Positions 1 to 11,470 of a stretch of 64,000 nucleotides of DNA are shown here, in pieces. The notes under the pieces are model-generated. The model searched no databases. It was not told where the DNA came from and saw nothing but the letters and a program-made list of their open reading frames with translations. The first letter of the stretch is position 1; each line of letters begins with the position of its first letter. Source of the stretch: Petaurus breviceps papuanus (Eukaryota; Chordata; Mammalia; Diprotodontia; Petauridae); assembly GCA_028583685.1 (NCBI GenBank), contig JAMXIF010001195.1, positions 14,385,740 to 14,449,739 on the forward strand, in the 5' to 3' direction. The translations under genes and the position numbers were made by a program.

Positions 1-104
1 AGGGTGTGTGTGTGAGGGTATGTGTGTGTGAGGATGTGTGTATGTGTAAGGGTGTGTGTGTGTGAGTGAGGGTGTGTTGTGAGGGTGTATGTATGTAAGT
101 GAGG

Positions 105-140
<36 letters not shown>
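1..140. repeat. (TG)n-rich low-complexity repeat
   Basis: Interrupted GTGTGT and GTGAGGGT units from the window edge, ending in an uninterrupted (TG)n run near 104-136. Confidence 0.9.
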
Positions 141-164
141 CAATTCACAGCAAGTTCATTATCA

Positions 165-322
165 CTTGCAAATGCTGCTACTTATTACCTGGGTGACCTG
201 GGGTAAGTCACTTGATTTCTCTGAGACTCACTGTCCTTGTCTATAAAATGAGAGAGTTGGATCCTATGGCTTCTGAAGTCCCTTCCAGCATCAGGTCTAT
301 AATCCTGTGATCCTATGGGCTC
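165..322 (+). repeat. MIR-like SINE
   Basis: Contains the CORE-type order 'gggtaagtcacttgat', 'ctataaaatgag', 'cccttccagc', then a tail ending 'tgtgatccta'. Old and diverged. Confidence 0.7.
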
Positions 323-353
323 CTTCGAATTCTCCTTAAAAATCTCTCCTTTA

Positions 354-510
354 GGAGCGGCTAGGTGGTGCAGTGAGTAAAGCACTGGTCCCGGAGTCAG
401 GAGGACCTTAGTTTGGTTCCTGCCTTAGACACTTATCACCGACACGAAAAAAAACTAGCTGTGTAACCTTAGGCAAGTTACTTAACCCCAATTGCCCTCC
501 AAAAGGGAAA
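354..510 (+). repeat. WSINE1-type SINE with 16-bp target duplication
   Basis: tRNA-derived head (ggagcggctaggtggtgcag), body with 'cttaaccccaattgccctcc' and an A-rich end. Flanked by identical AAAAATCTCTCCTTTA at 338-353 and 511-526, so the insertion boundaries are exact and it is fairly recent. Confidence 0.92.
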
Positions 511-548
511 AAAAATCTCTCCTTTAAAGAAGAGCAAGAAATGGGAAG

Positions 549-785
549 CGGGAAGCTAGGTGGAAAAGTGGATAGAGTGCCAGGTCTGGAGTCAGGAAGA
601 CTCATCTTCTTGAGTTCAAATCTGGCCTTGTACTCTTACTAGCTGAGTGACCCTAGGCAAGTCACTTAACCCTGCTTGCCTTACTTTCCTCATCTGTAAA
701 ATGACATGTGGAACGAAATGACAAACTATTCCCATATCCTGGCTAAGAAAACCCCAATGGGGTCACAAAAAGTTATCCACACTGA
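549..785 (+). repeat. MAR1-type SINE
   Basis: Full-length pattern: 'aagtggatagagtgccaggt', 'gagttcaaatctgg', 'cctcatctgtaaaatga', and the diagnostic 'ctaagaaaaccccaatgggg' 3' block. Confidence 0.9.
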
Positions 786-1064
786 AAAAAAAAAGCAAAG
801 TATCTCATAGTTATCAAAGTTTACACTGTTAACAAGAAAAGAGGAAAAAAGAGAGATAATATTCTTCTCTTGCAAACTCTTTTAAAACAAAAGCTAAAAT
901 GCCTTTTCTATCAATCCTAGGAGTAGGTCTTTCTGATGCTTGAAAACATGGAGGGTTTCAATCATCCCAAAGAGAAAGGAACTTTTGTAAAAGTTTGGAA
1001 AATATGGCAGCTGTGAGAAAAGGGGTGTTGATAGAATCATGAAGAGGAAGCATAGTAAAGTAAA

Positions 1065-1258
1065 GAGGATTCTGGATTTATTTTTAGAAAGACCTGGATT
1101 CAGCTCTGACCTTTAGACCCCTAATAGCTCTATGATCCTAGACAAGCTACTTAACTTTGAATGTCAGTTTTTTTGAACCTCAGTTTCTCCATCTGTAAAA
1201 TGCTCAGGTTGGATTCAATGAGCACTAACGTCCCTTCCAGTTTTAAGTTTGTGATCTA
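1065..1258 (+). repeat. MIR-like SINE
   Basis: 'cagtttctccatctgtaaaa' followed by 'cccttccagtttta' and 'gtgatct'. Nothing else supported between 790 and 1,640. Confidence 0.7.
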
Positions 1259-1639
1259 TGAGAGTCAGGTTTATAGGTCTATAATGAATGTAAGAAACAA
1301 CATCCCATAGCCCTAAAGTTTTTTTAGAGGGATGACATCATTATGCATAGGGAGCTCTGGCTTCTCTTTATTAAATGGTTCTTAAAGGACTGTGGGAATA
1401 CTTTAGGAGACTGTAGCAATGGAACAGGGACACTCCAGTCCCCTTCTGCCTGCTTGTATTCTCTGTTTTGTCCATAGCTGAGCACTGACGTGGAGATAGA
1501 GATTGCCTCCAGAGGAATGTCATGGATTAAAGGGCATTGGCACGGAAACAAGAGATCCCTTAAGTCATTTAGGTAAATATGTAGGAGGCATTCAGTTCAT
1601 ATTTATGGGCTGAAGGGTTGGAGGATCAGAACTTGAGGG

Positions 1640-1775
1640 AGCTTAGAGGCATTCTAGTCCAACCCTTTTCTTTTACAGATGTGGAAACTACAGTTGAGTA
1701 ATTTGCCTAAGGTCACAGAGGTGGTATGTGGCTAAGTCAGGATTTGATTCCAAAGTCAGTGCTCTTTCCATGGCC
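1640..1775 (-). repeat. MIR-like SINE, antisense
   Basis: Antisense order: 'ttctagtccaaccc', 'ttttacagatgtggaaact', 'gcctaaggtcacagag', 'gatttgattcca'. Confidence 0.7.
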
Positions 1776-1904
1776 CTCTGATTAGGAAAGGGTGTAATCT
1801 AATTTGGGAGCAGAGAGGTTGGGTCAAAACCTTAAAAGTCCTGAGCAATAGTAAAGGCTTAGAGACCCCAGTGATGGCAGAGAGGTAGGAGAAGAGGGTG
1901 GATT

Positions 1905-2112
1905 TTCATAGGATCAGCATTTATTAGGCTCCAATTGTGTCAGCCATTGTGCTAAGTGCTAGAAATACAAAGAAAGAGAAAAAACTAGTCCCTCCTTTCA
2001 AGAAACTCATGGTATAAGTAAAGAAATAGGCATTTATTAAACATTTATTTGTCCTTATCCTCAACATCTAGCATAGTGCCTGGTATTTATGAAATATGTA
2101 TTGATTGTTTGA
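1905..2112. repeat. Two L2-clade LINE 3' ends in opposite orientation
   Basis: 1905-2015 reads antisense ('catttattaggctccaattgtg ... gtgctaagtgctagaaatac'). 2036-2112 reads sense ('agcatagtgcctggtatttatgaa'). Both match the 3' end of L2-like LINEs. Confidence 0.65.
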
Positions 2113-2795
2113 TAGGCTATCAGAGGTGGCAGAGATTCTAAAGGTCATCTAGTCAGATTGACTCGTTTTAGAGATAAAAAAGGTAGGATGCAGAGGATTG
2201 TTTCCTTTGAAAGTCAGTCTGGTGCCAAGTACCTGATAAAGTCTTCAGTCTTTTGTGGCCTGCCTTGGCAATCTGATCTGGGACTTCCTGGCAAATTTGA
2301 GGGTATGTGGTGAAACACTTAAATCTTATATTCAATTCCAAAGTGCCATTGACTATATGCAATATTGCAGTTTGGAATATTTGGGGATGTTGCCAGGTTC
2401 TGCTCTCTTCCCTGAACTTTAGGAAAGCTGAGGGACTCTGCCATTCCCATTTCTATGTCCTTGAAATAGCAGGCTTGAAGGGGACAATCTCAGCTTCTGT
2501 TGACCCGATCTCTCTTCCAATGCTCTGCTGTCCCATTAGCACCGTGGAGATTATGGAGGAAGCTCCAGAGAGACTGAAGGCTTGCAGGGAGTGATGTTTC
2601 CCTGCCCCATTGCTACAGCTTTCCATGAGAGTCTCCATGCCTCAAATGGACATCTTGATGCAAGCACAGAATTCAGGACACCATGTAATGCTGTGTGGTC
2701 CCATGAGGTACAATGAGTCTCTTGTAGAGCACAACCCTTACTGAAATGGCATGATATGAAATATAACTCAGAATGATTATAAGATTAGAAAGAGG
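2113..2795. other. No recognised feature
   Basis: A short MIR-like scrap near 2115-2175; the rest is unassigned. Short open frames here have no coding signature. Confidence 0.5.
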
Positions 2796-2903
2796 TAGTA
2801 ATAACCCTGCACACTGGTGGTCCAGACTATAGGGTCATCTTCTCATTGATAGTAATAACTCTGTGCACTGGTGGTCCAGACCGTAGGGTCATGTTCTCAC
2901 TGG
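2796..2903. repeat. Two-copy tandem duplication, 54-bp unit
   Basis: Copies at 2796-2849 and 2850-2903, each starting TAGTAATAAC and containing CACTGGTGGTCCAGAC. By eye they differ at 8 of 54 positions. Confidence 0.9.
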
Positions 2904-3099
2904 ACTAAAACAGCAGTGGGATTTAGCAGTCCCCAGGTGTCTGAGGGGTCCCTTTTTAAGGATCTCACCTCCTGGTGTGAGGAATGGGCTAGCCAAGGTG
3001 CTCTAAAAATTGCCTGCTTCAACCAATCCTGGACTGCTTTCAGGGGAAGAAGAGGATCCTACCTTGTGATCAAAACAGAAAAAAATGTACAATGACTTT

Positions 3100-4135
3100 T
3101 GTGAAGATGACTCCACTAAGCACTGGCACATGGAATGTGTGCACTCTTAAGGACACCTATGTGAAATACAGTAGACCTGAAAGACAAATAGATTTTGTTG
3201 TGAGAGAACTGAACAGGTATCACATCTAAATAGCAGCCCTGAGTGAAACAAGACTGACAAATGAAGACCAGCTTACCGAAGTGAGAGCTGTATACACTTT
3301 TTTTTTTCTGGAGTGGCCATAGTGATGGAGGACTCTGTGAAGCTGGAGTAGGCTTCACAATCAAAACTAATCCAGTCAACAAGCTTATATGTCTACCCAA
3401 AAGAGTGAATGGCAGGCTCATGGCACTGTGATGGCCACCTGCAAGAAAGAGCCATGCCACCCTCATCAGTGTATATGCTCCCACCACAACGAACCCTGAT
3501 GAGGTCAAAGAAAAAGTTTATGAAGACCTACCTAGAGATTCTCATCATCAATGTGCCAAAAGAGGACAAGCTTATAAATATAATAAGAGCACAAGGGTGG
3601 CTATAACCAGAGTAGGCTCAGACCATCAGACATGGCAGGGAGTCAATGGGAGGAATGGGGTTGGAAACAGAAACAGCAATGGTCACTTACTACTGAAGTC
3701 TTGTGCATCTCATGGATCATCACCAATACTGTCTTCCATTTACCTAAACGCAATAAAACTTTATGGATAAACCTTTGCCACAAAATTGGCATTTAATAGA
3801 CTATACAATTGTAAGGAGATGAGATAGACATGATGTGAAAGTGACAAAGGCAATGTATGACTCAGATTTCTGGACGATCACAGACATATTCTCCAAGTTC
3901 AACATTTGCATTCAACAAAAGTGGCAGCTCCAAGGCAAGAGGACTCCCAGAAGACTTAATGTCTACAGATTAGAGTGCTTCTCTGAGTGTCAATAGTTCC
4001 TTGATAACTTGGAGGGAAAGCTGAACCTTTGGTCTCAACAGTGGAGCAGAAAAGGATTGGGAAGCTTTCAACAATTTGGTGTACAGCACTGCATTAACTT
4101 CTCTGTGCCAGAATACTCACAAACTTTGATTTGAT
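3100..4135 (+). repeat. RTE-clade LINE remnant (endonuclease region)
   Basis: Broken translation shows RTE/BovB-style endonuclease signatures in order: GTWNVCTLKDT-like opening, then AALSETRLTNEDQLTEV, YTFFFSG, a YAPTTTNPDEVKEKVYEDL-like block, GSDHQTWQG and a 'FRLPKRNKT'-like block. Several stops and frame changes make it a dead copy. It is 5' of and unrelated to CRLF2. Confidence 0.85.
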
Positions 4136-4138
4136 AAG

Positions 4139-4299
4139 GGGCGGCTAAGTGGCACAGTGAATAGAGCACCAGCCCTGGAGTCAGGAGGACCTGAGTTCAA
4201 ATCCGAACTCAGACACTTAACACAAAAATCTAGCCATGTGACCTTGGGCAAGTCACTTAAACCCAATTGCCCAGCCTTCCCCCCCTCCAAAAAAAAAGA
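4139..4299 (+). repeat. WSINE1-type SINE with 13-bp target duplication
   Basis: Starts GGCGGCTAAGTGGCACAG. Flanked by TTGATTTGATAAG at 4126-4138 and 4300-4312. Recent insertion at the end of the RTE remnant. Confidence 0.92.
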
Positions 4300-4421
4300 T
4301 TGATTTGATAAGAATGATGGGGAAATTCATAGGCTACTAAATGAAAAACGAGAACTCCACACCGTTTACTAGCAGGATAATTCATTTCGAATTAGGCAAC
4401 ATTTAACTTCATTAAAAGGTG

Positions 4422-4600
4422 TTTGTCCTTTGCTCTCAAAGAGGACCATGACCTCAGGAAGACGATCCCGTGGCCTGCAAGTGAATTGGATTTAAGTGAG
4501 GGAGTTCTGTGAAAGGTCACCAGCCTCACATTCTTCTCCAGATCCCTGTAGGTCCGGTGGCCAGATGTAGATCAGGATGACTGGAGATGGCCCCCTCATC
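4422..4600 (-). repeat. RTE-derived SINE or RTE 3' end, antisense
   Basis: Antisense of the end that reads 'gaggaccatgac' and 'gcaagtgaattggatttaagtgag', shared with copies at 30.2-30.8 kb and 62.2-62.4 kb. Confidence 0.75.
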
Positions 4601-4798
4601 AAAAGTGAAGTACAAGTAAATCTTAGAGAAAAGAAGGATTCTTGGCTCAGAAAGGAAGGAGGTGAAACTCCGTTTTACACTGCTGGTAACAATTCAAAGC
4701 ACTTTGATGACACTCTGAGGGCGCAATGAAATTAAAATACAAGAAATCAGTATCGACTTATCACTCAGAAATTCATCATCAGATACAATACCAACTTT

Positions 4799-5015
4799 TG
4801 TTGTTGTTTGTTATTGAGCGTTTTCAGTTGTGTCTGATTCTTTGTGAGCCCATTTGGGGGTTTTCTTGGCAAAGATACTGGAGTGGTTTACCATTTCCTT
4901 CTCCTCATTTTACAATTGAGGAAACTGAGGCAAACAGGGTTACCCGTGACTTGCTCAGGATCACACAGCTATTAAGGGTTTGAGGCTGGATTTTGACTTC
5001 AGGGCTTCCTGAATA
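4799..5015 (-). repeat. MAR1-type SINE, antisense
   Basis: 'ttttcttggcaaagatactggagtggtttaccatttcc', then 'gaggaaactgaggcaaacag' and 'atcacacagct' in antisense order. Confidence 0.88.
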
Positions 5016-5160
5016 AGCTCATTCCTTATAAAAAGACAAACAATTGCTTCTTGGTTTTAAGAAGAAAAAGAGTCATATTCATAAATAGGATTAAACTTGG
5101 TGTTATGTATATATTCATCTGTGTATATAAGTATATATTCTTTTAAAAATTATTAAAAAA

Positions 5161-5314
5161 ATTTTTTTTTGCTTTTTGGAGGGGCAATTGGGGTTAAGGG
5201 ACTTGCCCAAGGTCACGTGACTAGTAAGTGTTAAATATCTGAGGTCAGATTTAAACTCAGGTCCTCCTGACTCCAGGGCCAGTGCTCTATTCACTGCGCC
5301 ACCTAGCCACCCCT
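5161..5314 (-). repeat. WSINE1-type SINE, antisense
   Basis: T-rich lead, 'ggggcaattggggttaag', 'cttgcccaaggtcacg', ending 'gccacctagccacccc'. Flanks not cleanly duplicated. Confidence 0.9.
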
Positions 5315-5785
5315 AGAAGGTTTCTTCTCTAGGAATTTCCAACACCAACGAAATCACTGGAATAGACAATAATATTATTTTGTTTGTGTATTGGTGGGAA
5401 GTGTCTGCATTTGTGAAGTATGAGGCATTTAATGACTATTAAGGACTTACCCCTACCCTATTGCTGTAGTCTGAAATTCTACCACTCTTACTTCAAAACT
5501 TAGTCTTGCGATAATTAAAAAAAATCAACTACACAATTAGTGACTTATTCATTGGTCACTCTTCCTGATGGGAAGAGAGGCCAATGGATATTTGGAGGCT
5601 GGGAGGGACAAAATGGAGAAGAGGAACCCAGTGTGGGAGGTTACTTGAAAAGGCATGGAAAAAGGTTAGGTCACAGCTTTACCTAGGCTGGTACAAAACA
5701 GTCTCAGGAAACCCTCCTGAGGCCCTAAGTTTCTAAGATACCCACGCAGTTTTTCCTCCTCTGCAACAGTGTTTGAAACAGTTGG

Positions 5786-6047
5786 AGATAACTAGATGGC
5801 ACAGTGGATAGAGTGCCAAGCCTGGATCCAGAAAGAATTGAGTCCAAATCTAGCCTCAGACATGTACCAGCTGTGTGATCCTGGACAAGTTACCTAACCT
5901 CTGTTTGCCTCAGCTTCCTCATCAGCAAATTGGGCATAATAATAGCACCTACCTTCCAGGGTTGTTGTGAGAATCAAATGAGAAAATAATTACAAAGCAT
6001 TTAGTGCAGTACTTGGTACATAGTTAGAATGATATGTTAGCTATTAG
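5786..6047 (+). repeat. THER1-like SINE
   Basis: SINE head with 'ggcacagtggatagagtgcc', then the MIR-type tail 'gttgttgtgagaatcaaatgag ... gtacttggtacatag ... gttagctattagtatta'. Confidence 0.82.
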
Positions 6048-6055
6048 TATTAATT

Positions 6056-6240
6056 CAATGTATCAAGTACTTATTAAATACTCACTATAGACAAAGTACT
6101 GCTGGTGGCTGCGAGGGCAAAAAAAAATGAAGCTCTCTCTGATCTTAAGGGACTTTTAATGAAAGGAATACAATAATATATGTGTAAAATAATGACTGTA
6201 AGATAATACTATATACCAACATATGCACATGTAAATAATT
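6056..6240 (-). repeat. L2-clade LINE 3' fragment, antisense
   Basis: 'tcaagtacttattaaatactcactat ... aagtactgctgg' resembles the antisense L2 end. Diverged. Confidence 0.5.
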
Positions 6241-6257
6241 AAAATATGCATATATTA

Positions 6258-6599
6258 TTCAGGGTGTCCCTAAAGTCTGAGCACATAGGACATCTCATTA
6301 ACTATGCATATTTTCAAAAAATGAAATAAATGAAATTTTCAAGAAGATTTTATTTAATTAGCATAAATTTTAGCCATGACAATTTCATATGGAATAAAAG
6401 CTTTCATTAGCTATTGGGGACCATTTTCTATATTAATGAGATTAATTAAATTAATTAATGAGATTTCCCATGTGTCTTTTATGTCATCTCATTTATGCTA
6501 ATTAAATAAAATGTTGTTGAAAATTCCATTCATTTTATTTCTTGAAAATATGCATAGTTAATGAGATTTCCTGTGTGTCCAGACTTTAGGGACACCCAG
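6258..6599. mobile_element. Palindromic mariner-type MITE
   Basis: Terminal inverted repeats GGGTGTCCCTAAAGTCTG at both ends, with TA dinucleotides outside (6256-6257 and 6600-6601). The inverted arms extend for about 100 bases each ('catctcattaactatgcatattttcaa' in one arm, its near-complement in the other), leaving a core of about 130 bases. No transposase. Tc1/mariner class by ends and TA target. Confidence 0.87.
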
Positions 6600-6965
6600 T
6601 ACATACACATGCCCAAATGTGTATAAACCCATACAGTGCACATATTTATATACACACATGCATCTGTCGCTCATCTGTGTTTATATGTATCTTTTTCTTA
6701 TACCTCTATGTCTATATTTCTATATCTTCCTATAGCTATCTTCATCTATATATGTATATTTATCAATGTCTATCTCCTATTTCAATCTATTTATATATAT
6801 CTATATACATACTTGTATATCTATTCGTCTTTCTATCTCTTTCATCTACCTCCATCTCCTGTTATCTATCTATTTTGATTTCTCTCTCCTTCCATATATA
6901 TGTATATTGTATATATCTATATATCTATATTTATTTCTAACTTTTTATGTATCTCTTTTTTTTTC
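6600..6965. repeat. AT/TATC-rich low-complexity tract
   Basis: Degenerate 'tctatatatctatc' units over about 350 bases. It creates overlapping long open frames rich in Ile, Tyr and Ser that are not genes. Confidence 0.85.
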
Positions 6966-7021
6966 AGTGTTCATGGGAGACATCCAGACTCTCCTGTACT
7001 GGGATCAATGTCCAGGCTCAC

Positions 7022-7680
7022 TTTATTTTTTTTATTAATTCTTTAGTTTATTAATTTGTTTGTTTCCTTTTAATTTACAGGATTCCATTCCACAATTCCT
7101 TGAATTTCACATTTTGTCCCCCTCCCTCCTCTCCCCCCCATGGCGTCTTATAATCAAGTATAGGATCTGTAGATACTTTCACATTATACAATGGTCAGGT
7201 TATAAGGATGGATTGTACCAGCTGGGATGAAAAATAGTATAGAGGACATAAAATCAAATAAGAGAACAAAAAAGATCAGGTATTTTGCTTCCACCTGGAT
7301 ATAAATTTAGTTCTTTCTAGTTCTTTCTCTGGATGCACGTTTTTCTCTCCATCATGCATCTTTTGGGATTGACTTATATCCCTGCATTGTTGAGAAGAGT
7401 CCAGTCTATCAAAGTTGGTCCTCACACATATGTTGTATCCGTAATTGTGTACAAATTCCTCCTGGTTCTACTCTTCTCACTCAGCATCAGTTCTTTTAAG
7501 CCTCTCCAGGTAAATATGAAGACCGCCTGCTCCCCGTTTCTTATAGCGCAATAATATTCCATAACATGCATATACCACAACTTGTTCAGCCATTCCCCAA
7601 TTGATGGACACCCCCTTAATTTCCAATTCTTTGCCATTATGTATCTCTTTATGTATCTGTCTGTCTGTCAAAATTGTGAG
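7022..7680 (-). repeat. L1 LINE 3' end, antisense
   Basis: Marsupial L1 3' UTR pattern in antisense: 'attccattccacaattcctt', 'gttctttctctggatg', 'cattgttgagaagagtcc', 'cactcagcatcagtt', 'cagccattccccaattgatgg'. Same module as at 28.0, 42.4 and 44.3 kb. Confidence 0.85.
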
Positions 7681-7739
7681 CCACATGTGTAATTGGTAAT
7701 TGTGACAGGGTCACCTCTTCTCCACAATGAGACAATCAA

Positions 7740-7925
7740 GTAGGCGAGGTTGTGTACTTCAGTGGACATAGTGTTTCTTTCAAAGTCACAGAAACATGAG
7801 TTTGAATCCTGGGTCTGTCAGTTATTACCTCTGTGACCCTCACCAAATCCCTTGATCTCTTTGGGTTTCCCAAACAAGATAACCTGTAAGATTCCTTCTA
7901 GGTGGCTCCACATCTCTGATCTGGT
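7740..7925 (+). repeat. MIR-like SINE
   Basis: 'gagtttgaatcctgggtctg', 'tgtgaccctcaccaaatccc', then 'gattccttctaggtggctc'. Diverged. Confidence 0.6.
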
Positions 7926-7929
7926 TACT

Positions 7930-8860
7930 ACAAAATCTTGCAATTTTTCCCCTGCCTCATATGGTGCATGCTTTATGTTTAGGACAATACAGAATGGAAT
8001 TAAAATGTTTTCTAATTCAGTCAGACTGTATCTGCTCTTAAGCTTTAATCTCTCATTTTTCTCCAGGATACACTTCACTAAGTGCCTTCCTTCCTAGACG
8101 TTGATGGACAGAATGCCTTGTATGCTTGATAGGAATTTAGTAGTGGTTTTTAGAGAAAGAGTGTCACCAAGGGGCAATGAATCCAATATTCTATGCTTTG
8201 CTTCTTTAACTGGGTCTGATGAAAGTGGAAAATGAATCAACAGCCACCAAAAATTGTACATACCTGCTGACTTGTGGAAGAGTTATTCAAAGTTTATTGA
8301 GGTCCTTTCCCATACTGAATAGTCATCACTTTCTGAACAACTAGACAACCTCACAGCCAATTTTATGCTGTGTCCAAATGGAGTGATAAGTAACTGTATA
8401 ACTCTGTAGATATGTCCCTCCTCCCCAGTCTCCCTGGTAATAGTCAATAAAATGAGCTCAATATACTCAAACCTCTTGTTGGTTAGCTCTCCTCACATCA
8501 AAGGAAGATTTAAGTTCTGGATTATATCTTTCCTTGCTACCCGCCCTCCTCCCCACAATCTTGAAGATGACAAGCTAAAATCTTGTTTAATGAAAATGAA
8601 CTCCAAAGGTCTGGCTTCGTTCTATTGTTGAACAGACATTTTGTAAATATTTCCATGACGGTAGCAAATGTTGTAAGAGGATTTGGCTTCTAGATTGACC
8701 TGGGGTCACAATACACTGCTAATTGTTTAAAACTCCATTAAATGAAGTTTTTGAAATTTTTTAAAATTGTAGATTTTGCAATTACTGAGTTCAGGCAGAC
8801 CTGTCCAAAATCAAGGGCTTAGTGATTAAATACAAGATGCCTGTAGTTTGAACAGTCAAC
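7930..8860. other. No recognised feature
   Basis: AT-rich unique-looking sequence without coding or repeat signature that I can support. Confidence 0.5.
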
Positions 8861-8861
8861 A

Positions 8862-8965
8862 GAATTTCAAACTTGGAAGGGACTTCAGAGATCATAAACC
8901 AATCCATCTCTGACCAATGAACTCTTTTATAGCATTCCCATCGAAGTGTGATCCAGTCTTAACTT
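8862..8965 (-). repeat. CR1-like LINE fragment, antisense
   Basis: 'caaacttggaagggacttcagagatcat' matches the opening of the larger CR1-like copy at 35,882. Confidence 0.5.
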
Positions 8966-8979
8966 GAGGGTCTATAGGG

Positions 8980-9205
8980 AAGGGGCCGGGGGTACAGTGC
9001 ATAGAGCACCAGCTCCAAATTCTGCCTCTGAAGCTTAGTAGCTCCATGACTCTAGAGAAGGCTCATAACTTCTTTAAGGCTCAGTTTTCTCAGCTGTAAA
9101 TTGAGGTTGTTGGGAAGATCCAATTAGATAATAAGTATAAGGCAATTTGAAAATGTTGAAGCATCATACAAAGGCTAGCTAGCTGTTTTTATTAGTAGTG
9201 CCAAC
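8980..9205 (+). repeat. THER1-like SINE
   Basis: 'gtacagtgcatagagcaccag', 'cagttttctcagctgtaaat', then a MIR-type tail ending near 'ctagctgtttttattagtag'. Confidence 0.7.
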
Positions 9206-9974
9206 CAGCGCTGCCCATTCTATTTTTGGATGGTGTCAATTGTTTGGACATTTCTTCTATTTAATATCTGAAGACTAAGTACATTTTAAAAATAAGCAAT
9301 GAAACTCGTTACTGTGATTGCTTTATTTTAAGATTATTGTAGCTGTAATAGGCTATATAATGGGACCCTTCCCCACTTCCTTATCCCCCTATACTCAATC
9401 ACCTTTCTTGATTTTAAGGCTTGGAACATTAGAACCCCCACACAACTACCTATGGGGTGAAGGGAGGGAGAAAAGACCCTAATTGCATAGAAATCACATT
9501 TTACTGGTTGAAATAATTGAAGGGCCTTCTAAAAAGTCATTTGTACCTTCAGGGCAGAGGAGTGAAATAATTTGGTAATAAGGCCATTTTAATTTAATAA
9601 TCTTAATTTGAGTCATTTTTGTCTTACTAGTTTCAACTCTTGACTTTAATATTATTTTTTTGCCCTCTTTTTCCTGAAATTTCTGATGTTGTGCAATGCA
9701 CAAGAAAAAAAATAACAGCACACTTGGGTTTGGCTTTTTGAATAAAAATGCCACATGAAAAGAAAGTAGTACAGACTATGTATTGTTTGTTTGCAGAAAA
9801 AAGTATGATAATGTCATTAAGCATTATGACCATTATATATTTTGGCTCATTTTCAGTTTAAAATTATGAGTTGTTAATTTACACTGTTTATTTGCATGTT
9901 AGAAATATAGGAATGTGAGAAAGATTTGTAGTCATTTCTGAAGTTTCTGTGAATTTATTTTCAGCTACACTCAA
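9206..9974. other. No recognised feature
   Basis: AT-rich sequence. Short open frames on the minus strand have no recognisable product. Confidence 0.5.
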
Positions 9975-10110
9975 GTTCAATCTAATCCAATAAACATTTA
10001 TTATATTAACTATTTACCAGACCCTGTGCTAACACTGGGGATATGATCAATACAAAGAAAGATAGGCCCTACCCTTGAGAAGCTTACAATCAGAAGGGGG
10101 AGATGACACA
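9975..10110 (-). repeat. L2-clade LINE 3' end, antisense
   Basis: 'ccaataaacatttattatattaactatttaccagaccctgtgctaacactggggatatgat' and 'cccttgagaagcttacaatc' are the antisense L2-type end. Confidence 0.8.
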
Positions 10111-10878
10111 CAGTGTCCTCAGGAACACAGGTTCTTTTTTGTTGAGTTGGTCTAAATACCTGATTAATCCACTCATCAATAAACACTCAAGTGTTTAAAT
10201 AACTCTATGCCATCATAACCAAATCACAAGCCTTGACTGTGCATGAGTCTTCGTGGGGGATGATATATTTCTCGATATATCATCACATAAAGCCTGGAAT
10301 CTTTTTGTCCTTTTGCTTGTATGTGCTCTATGAAATACGTACAGGGCAAATGTGAATGGAAGGATAAAGAAGGTTAATTTTTCTTCTGGAAATGAATGAG
10401 AAAAATGTTTTACTCTGGAAAGTCACACAGTTTCAGAATTTATCAAGGTAATCTAGGCAAGAGATAAAGTCTGTGAAGGAAATCCAAGGACTAGGTAAAC
10501 TCAATCAGGTATCTCAGTAAAAACAAAACAAACAAAACAAAACAAAACATAATCTTGGTTAAAAAAATCTAGATGACTAGGATCTGGGAAATTCTTAGAA
10601 TTTGAGCTCTTCCACAAGCCTAGTTTTATAGCTGTTACTTTTGAGTCACCCCTGAGGATGGCTGGGCATTCTGAGACATTTGCCACGTCAAATACACCTC
10701 TGCTGTTTCTGGAAGTCCTTATCATCTCAAATTTACCTGATGACAGAAGACCGATAATCTCCTTCCTTCTCTCAACCTGCCCAAAAAGAAAGTCACCAAG
10801 TGTAGTCACAACCCCTAAAAATGCCCAGAGGGAGGTGAAACAGACACACAAATATCTTCCTAAGTGTCTAGCTGTATA
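10111..10878. other. No recognised feature
   Basis: Unassigned sequence ending at an assembly gap. An open frame across 10,501-10,851 on the minus strand lacks a recognisable domain. Confidence 0.5.
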
Positions 10879-10888
10879 NNNNNNNNNN
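10879..10888. other. Assembly gap (10 N)
   Basis: Ten N bases, probably a placeholder. A THER1-like tail follows directly (to about 10,965), so the missing part probably lies in a SINE. Confidence 0.95.
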
Positions 10889-10959
10889 CAGAGAGGTTTT
10901 TAGGATGAAATGAGATAATATTTGCAAACAGGAGGCACATAAATACTTGTTTCCTTCCT

Positions 10960-11470
10960 TCTCCTTTTCAAAGTTAAACTAGAAAAGATGAACTGTGCTA
11001 ATTGCTTTCATTTCCTCACCTAACGTCTCAGTCTTGCAATCTGGCCTCTGATCTCACCACTTAGCTGCAGATGATCCAAAGTTACCAGCCATCTTTTCAT
11101 TGCCAAATATAATCAGCATTTCTCAGACCTCATTCTATCTGACTTTGTTCTGCAGCTTTTAGCATTGTCAGCTGTCCTCTCCTTGTGGACATTCTCCACT
11201 CTCATCCCATAATGTTGCTTTCTCTTGGTTCTCCTCTCACCCACCTAACAATTCCTCTTATGTTTGCTTTGCTGGATCATCATTCCGTATGCTTGCTGAG
11301 TGTGAGCTTCTTTCAAGGTTCTGTCTTACGTCCTCTTTTCTCTCAAAACTGACTTTTTGAAAGATTCCCATGATTTGAAAGTTCCCATGGGCTTCATTAT
11401 CATCTCTATGAAGAGGACTTTCAGCATAGTCTCTACATCAAGCCCTACCTTCTCTCCTGAATTTTAGCCC
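10960..11470 (+). repeat. L2/CR1-clade LINE reverse-transcriptase remnant
   Basis: Diverged copy of the common RT-encoding stretch: 'cagtcttgcaatctggcctctg', 'agcattgtcagctgtcctctcct' (FDTVDH-like area), 'ggttctcctctcaccc', 'caaggttctgtctta' (GSVLGP-like area). Too decayed to translate through. Confidence 0.6.

Noticed and set aside
3116-3508. 130-codon minus-strand open frame
   Set aside because: Antisense shadow of the RTE endonuclease remnant, which reads on the plus strand.
6617-7038. Overlapping Ile/Tyr/Ser-rich open frames
   Set aside because: Produced by the TATC/AT-rich tract and the start of an L1 3' end; no domain or codon bias.
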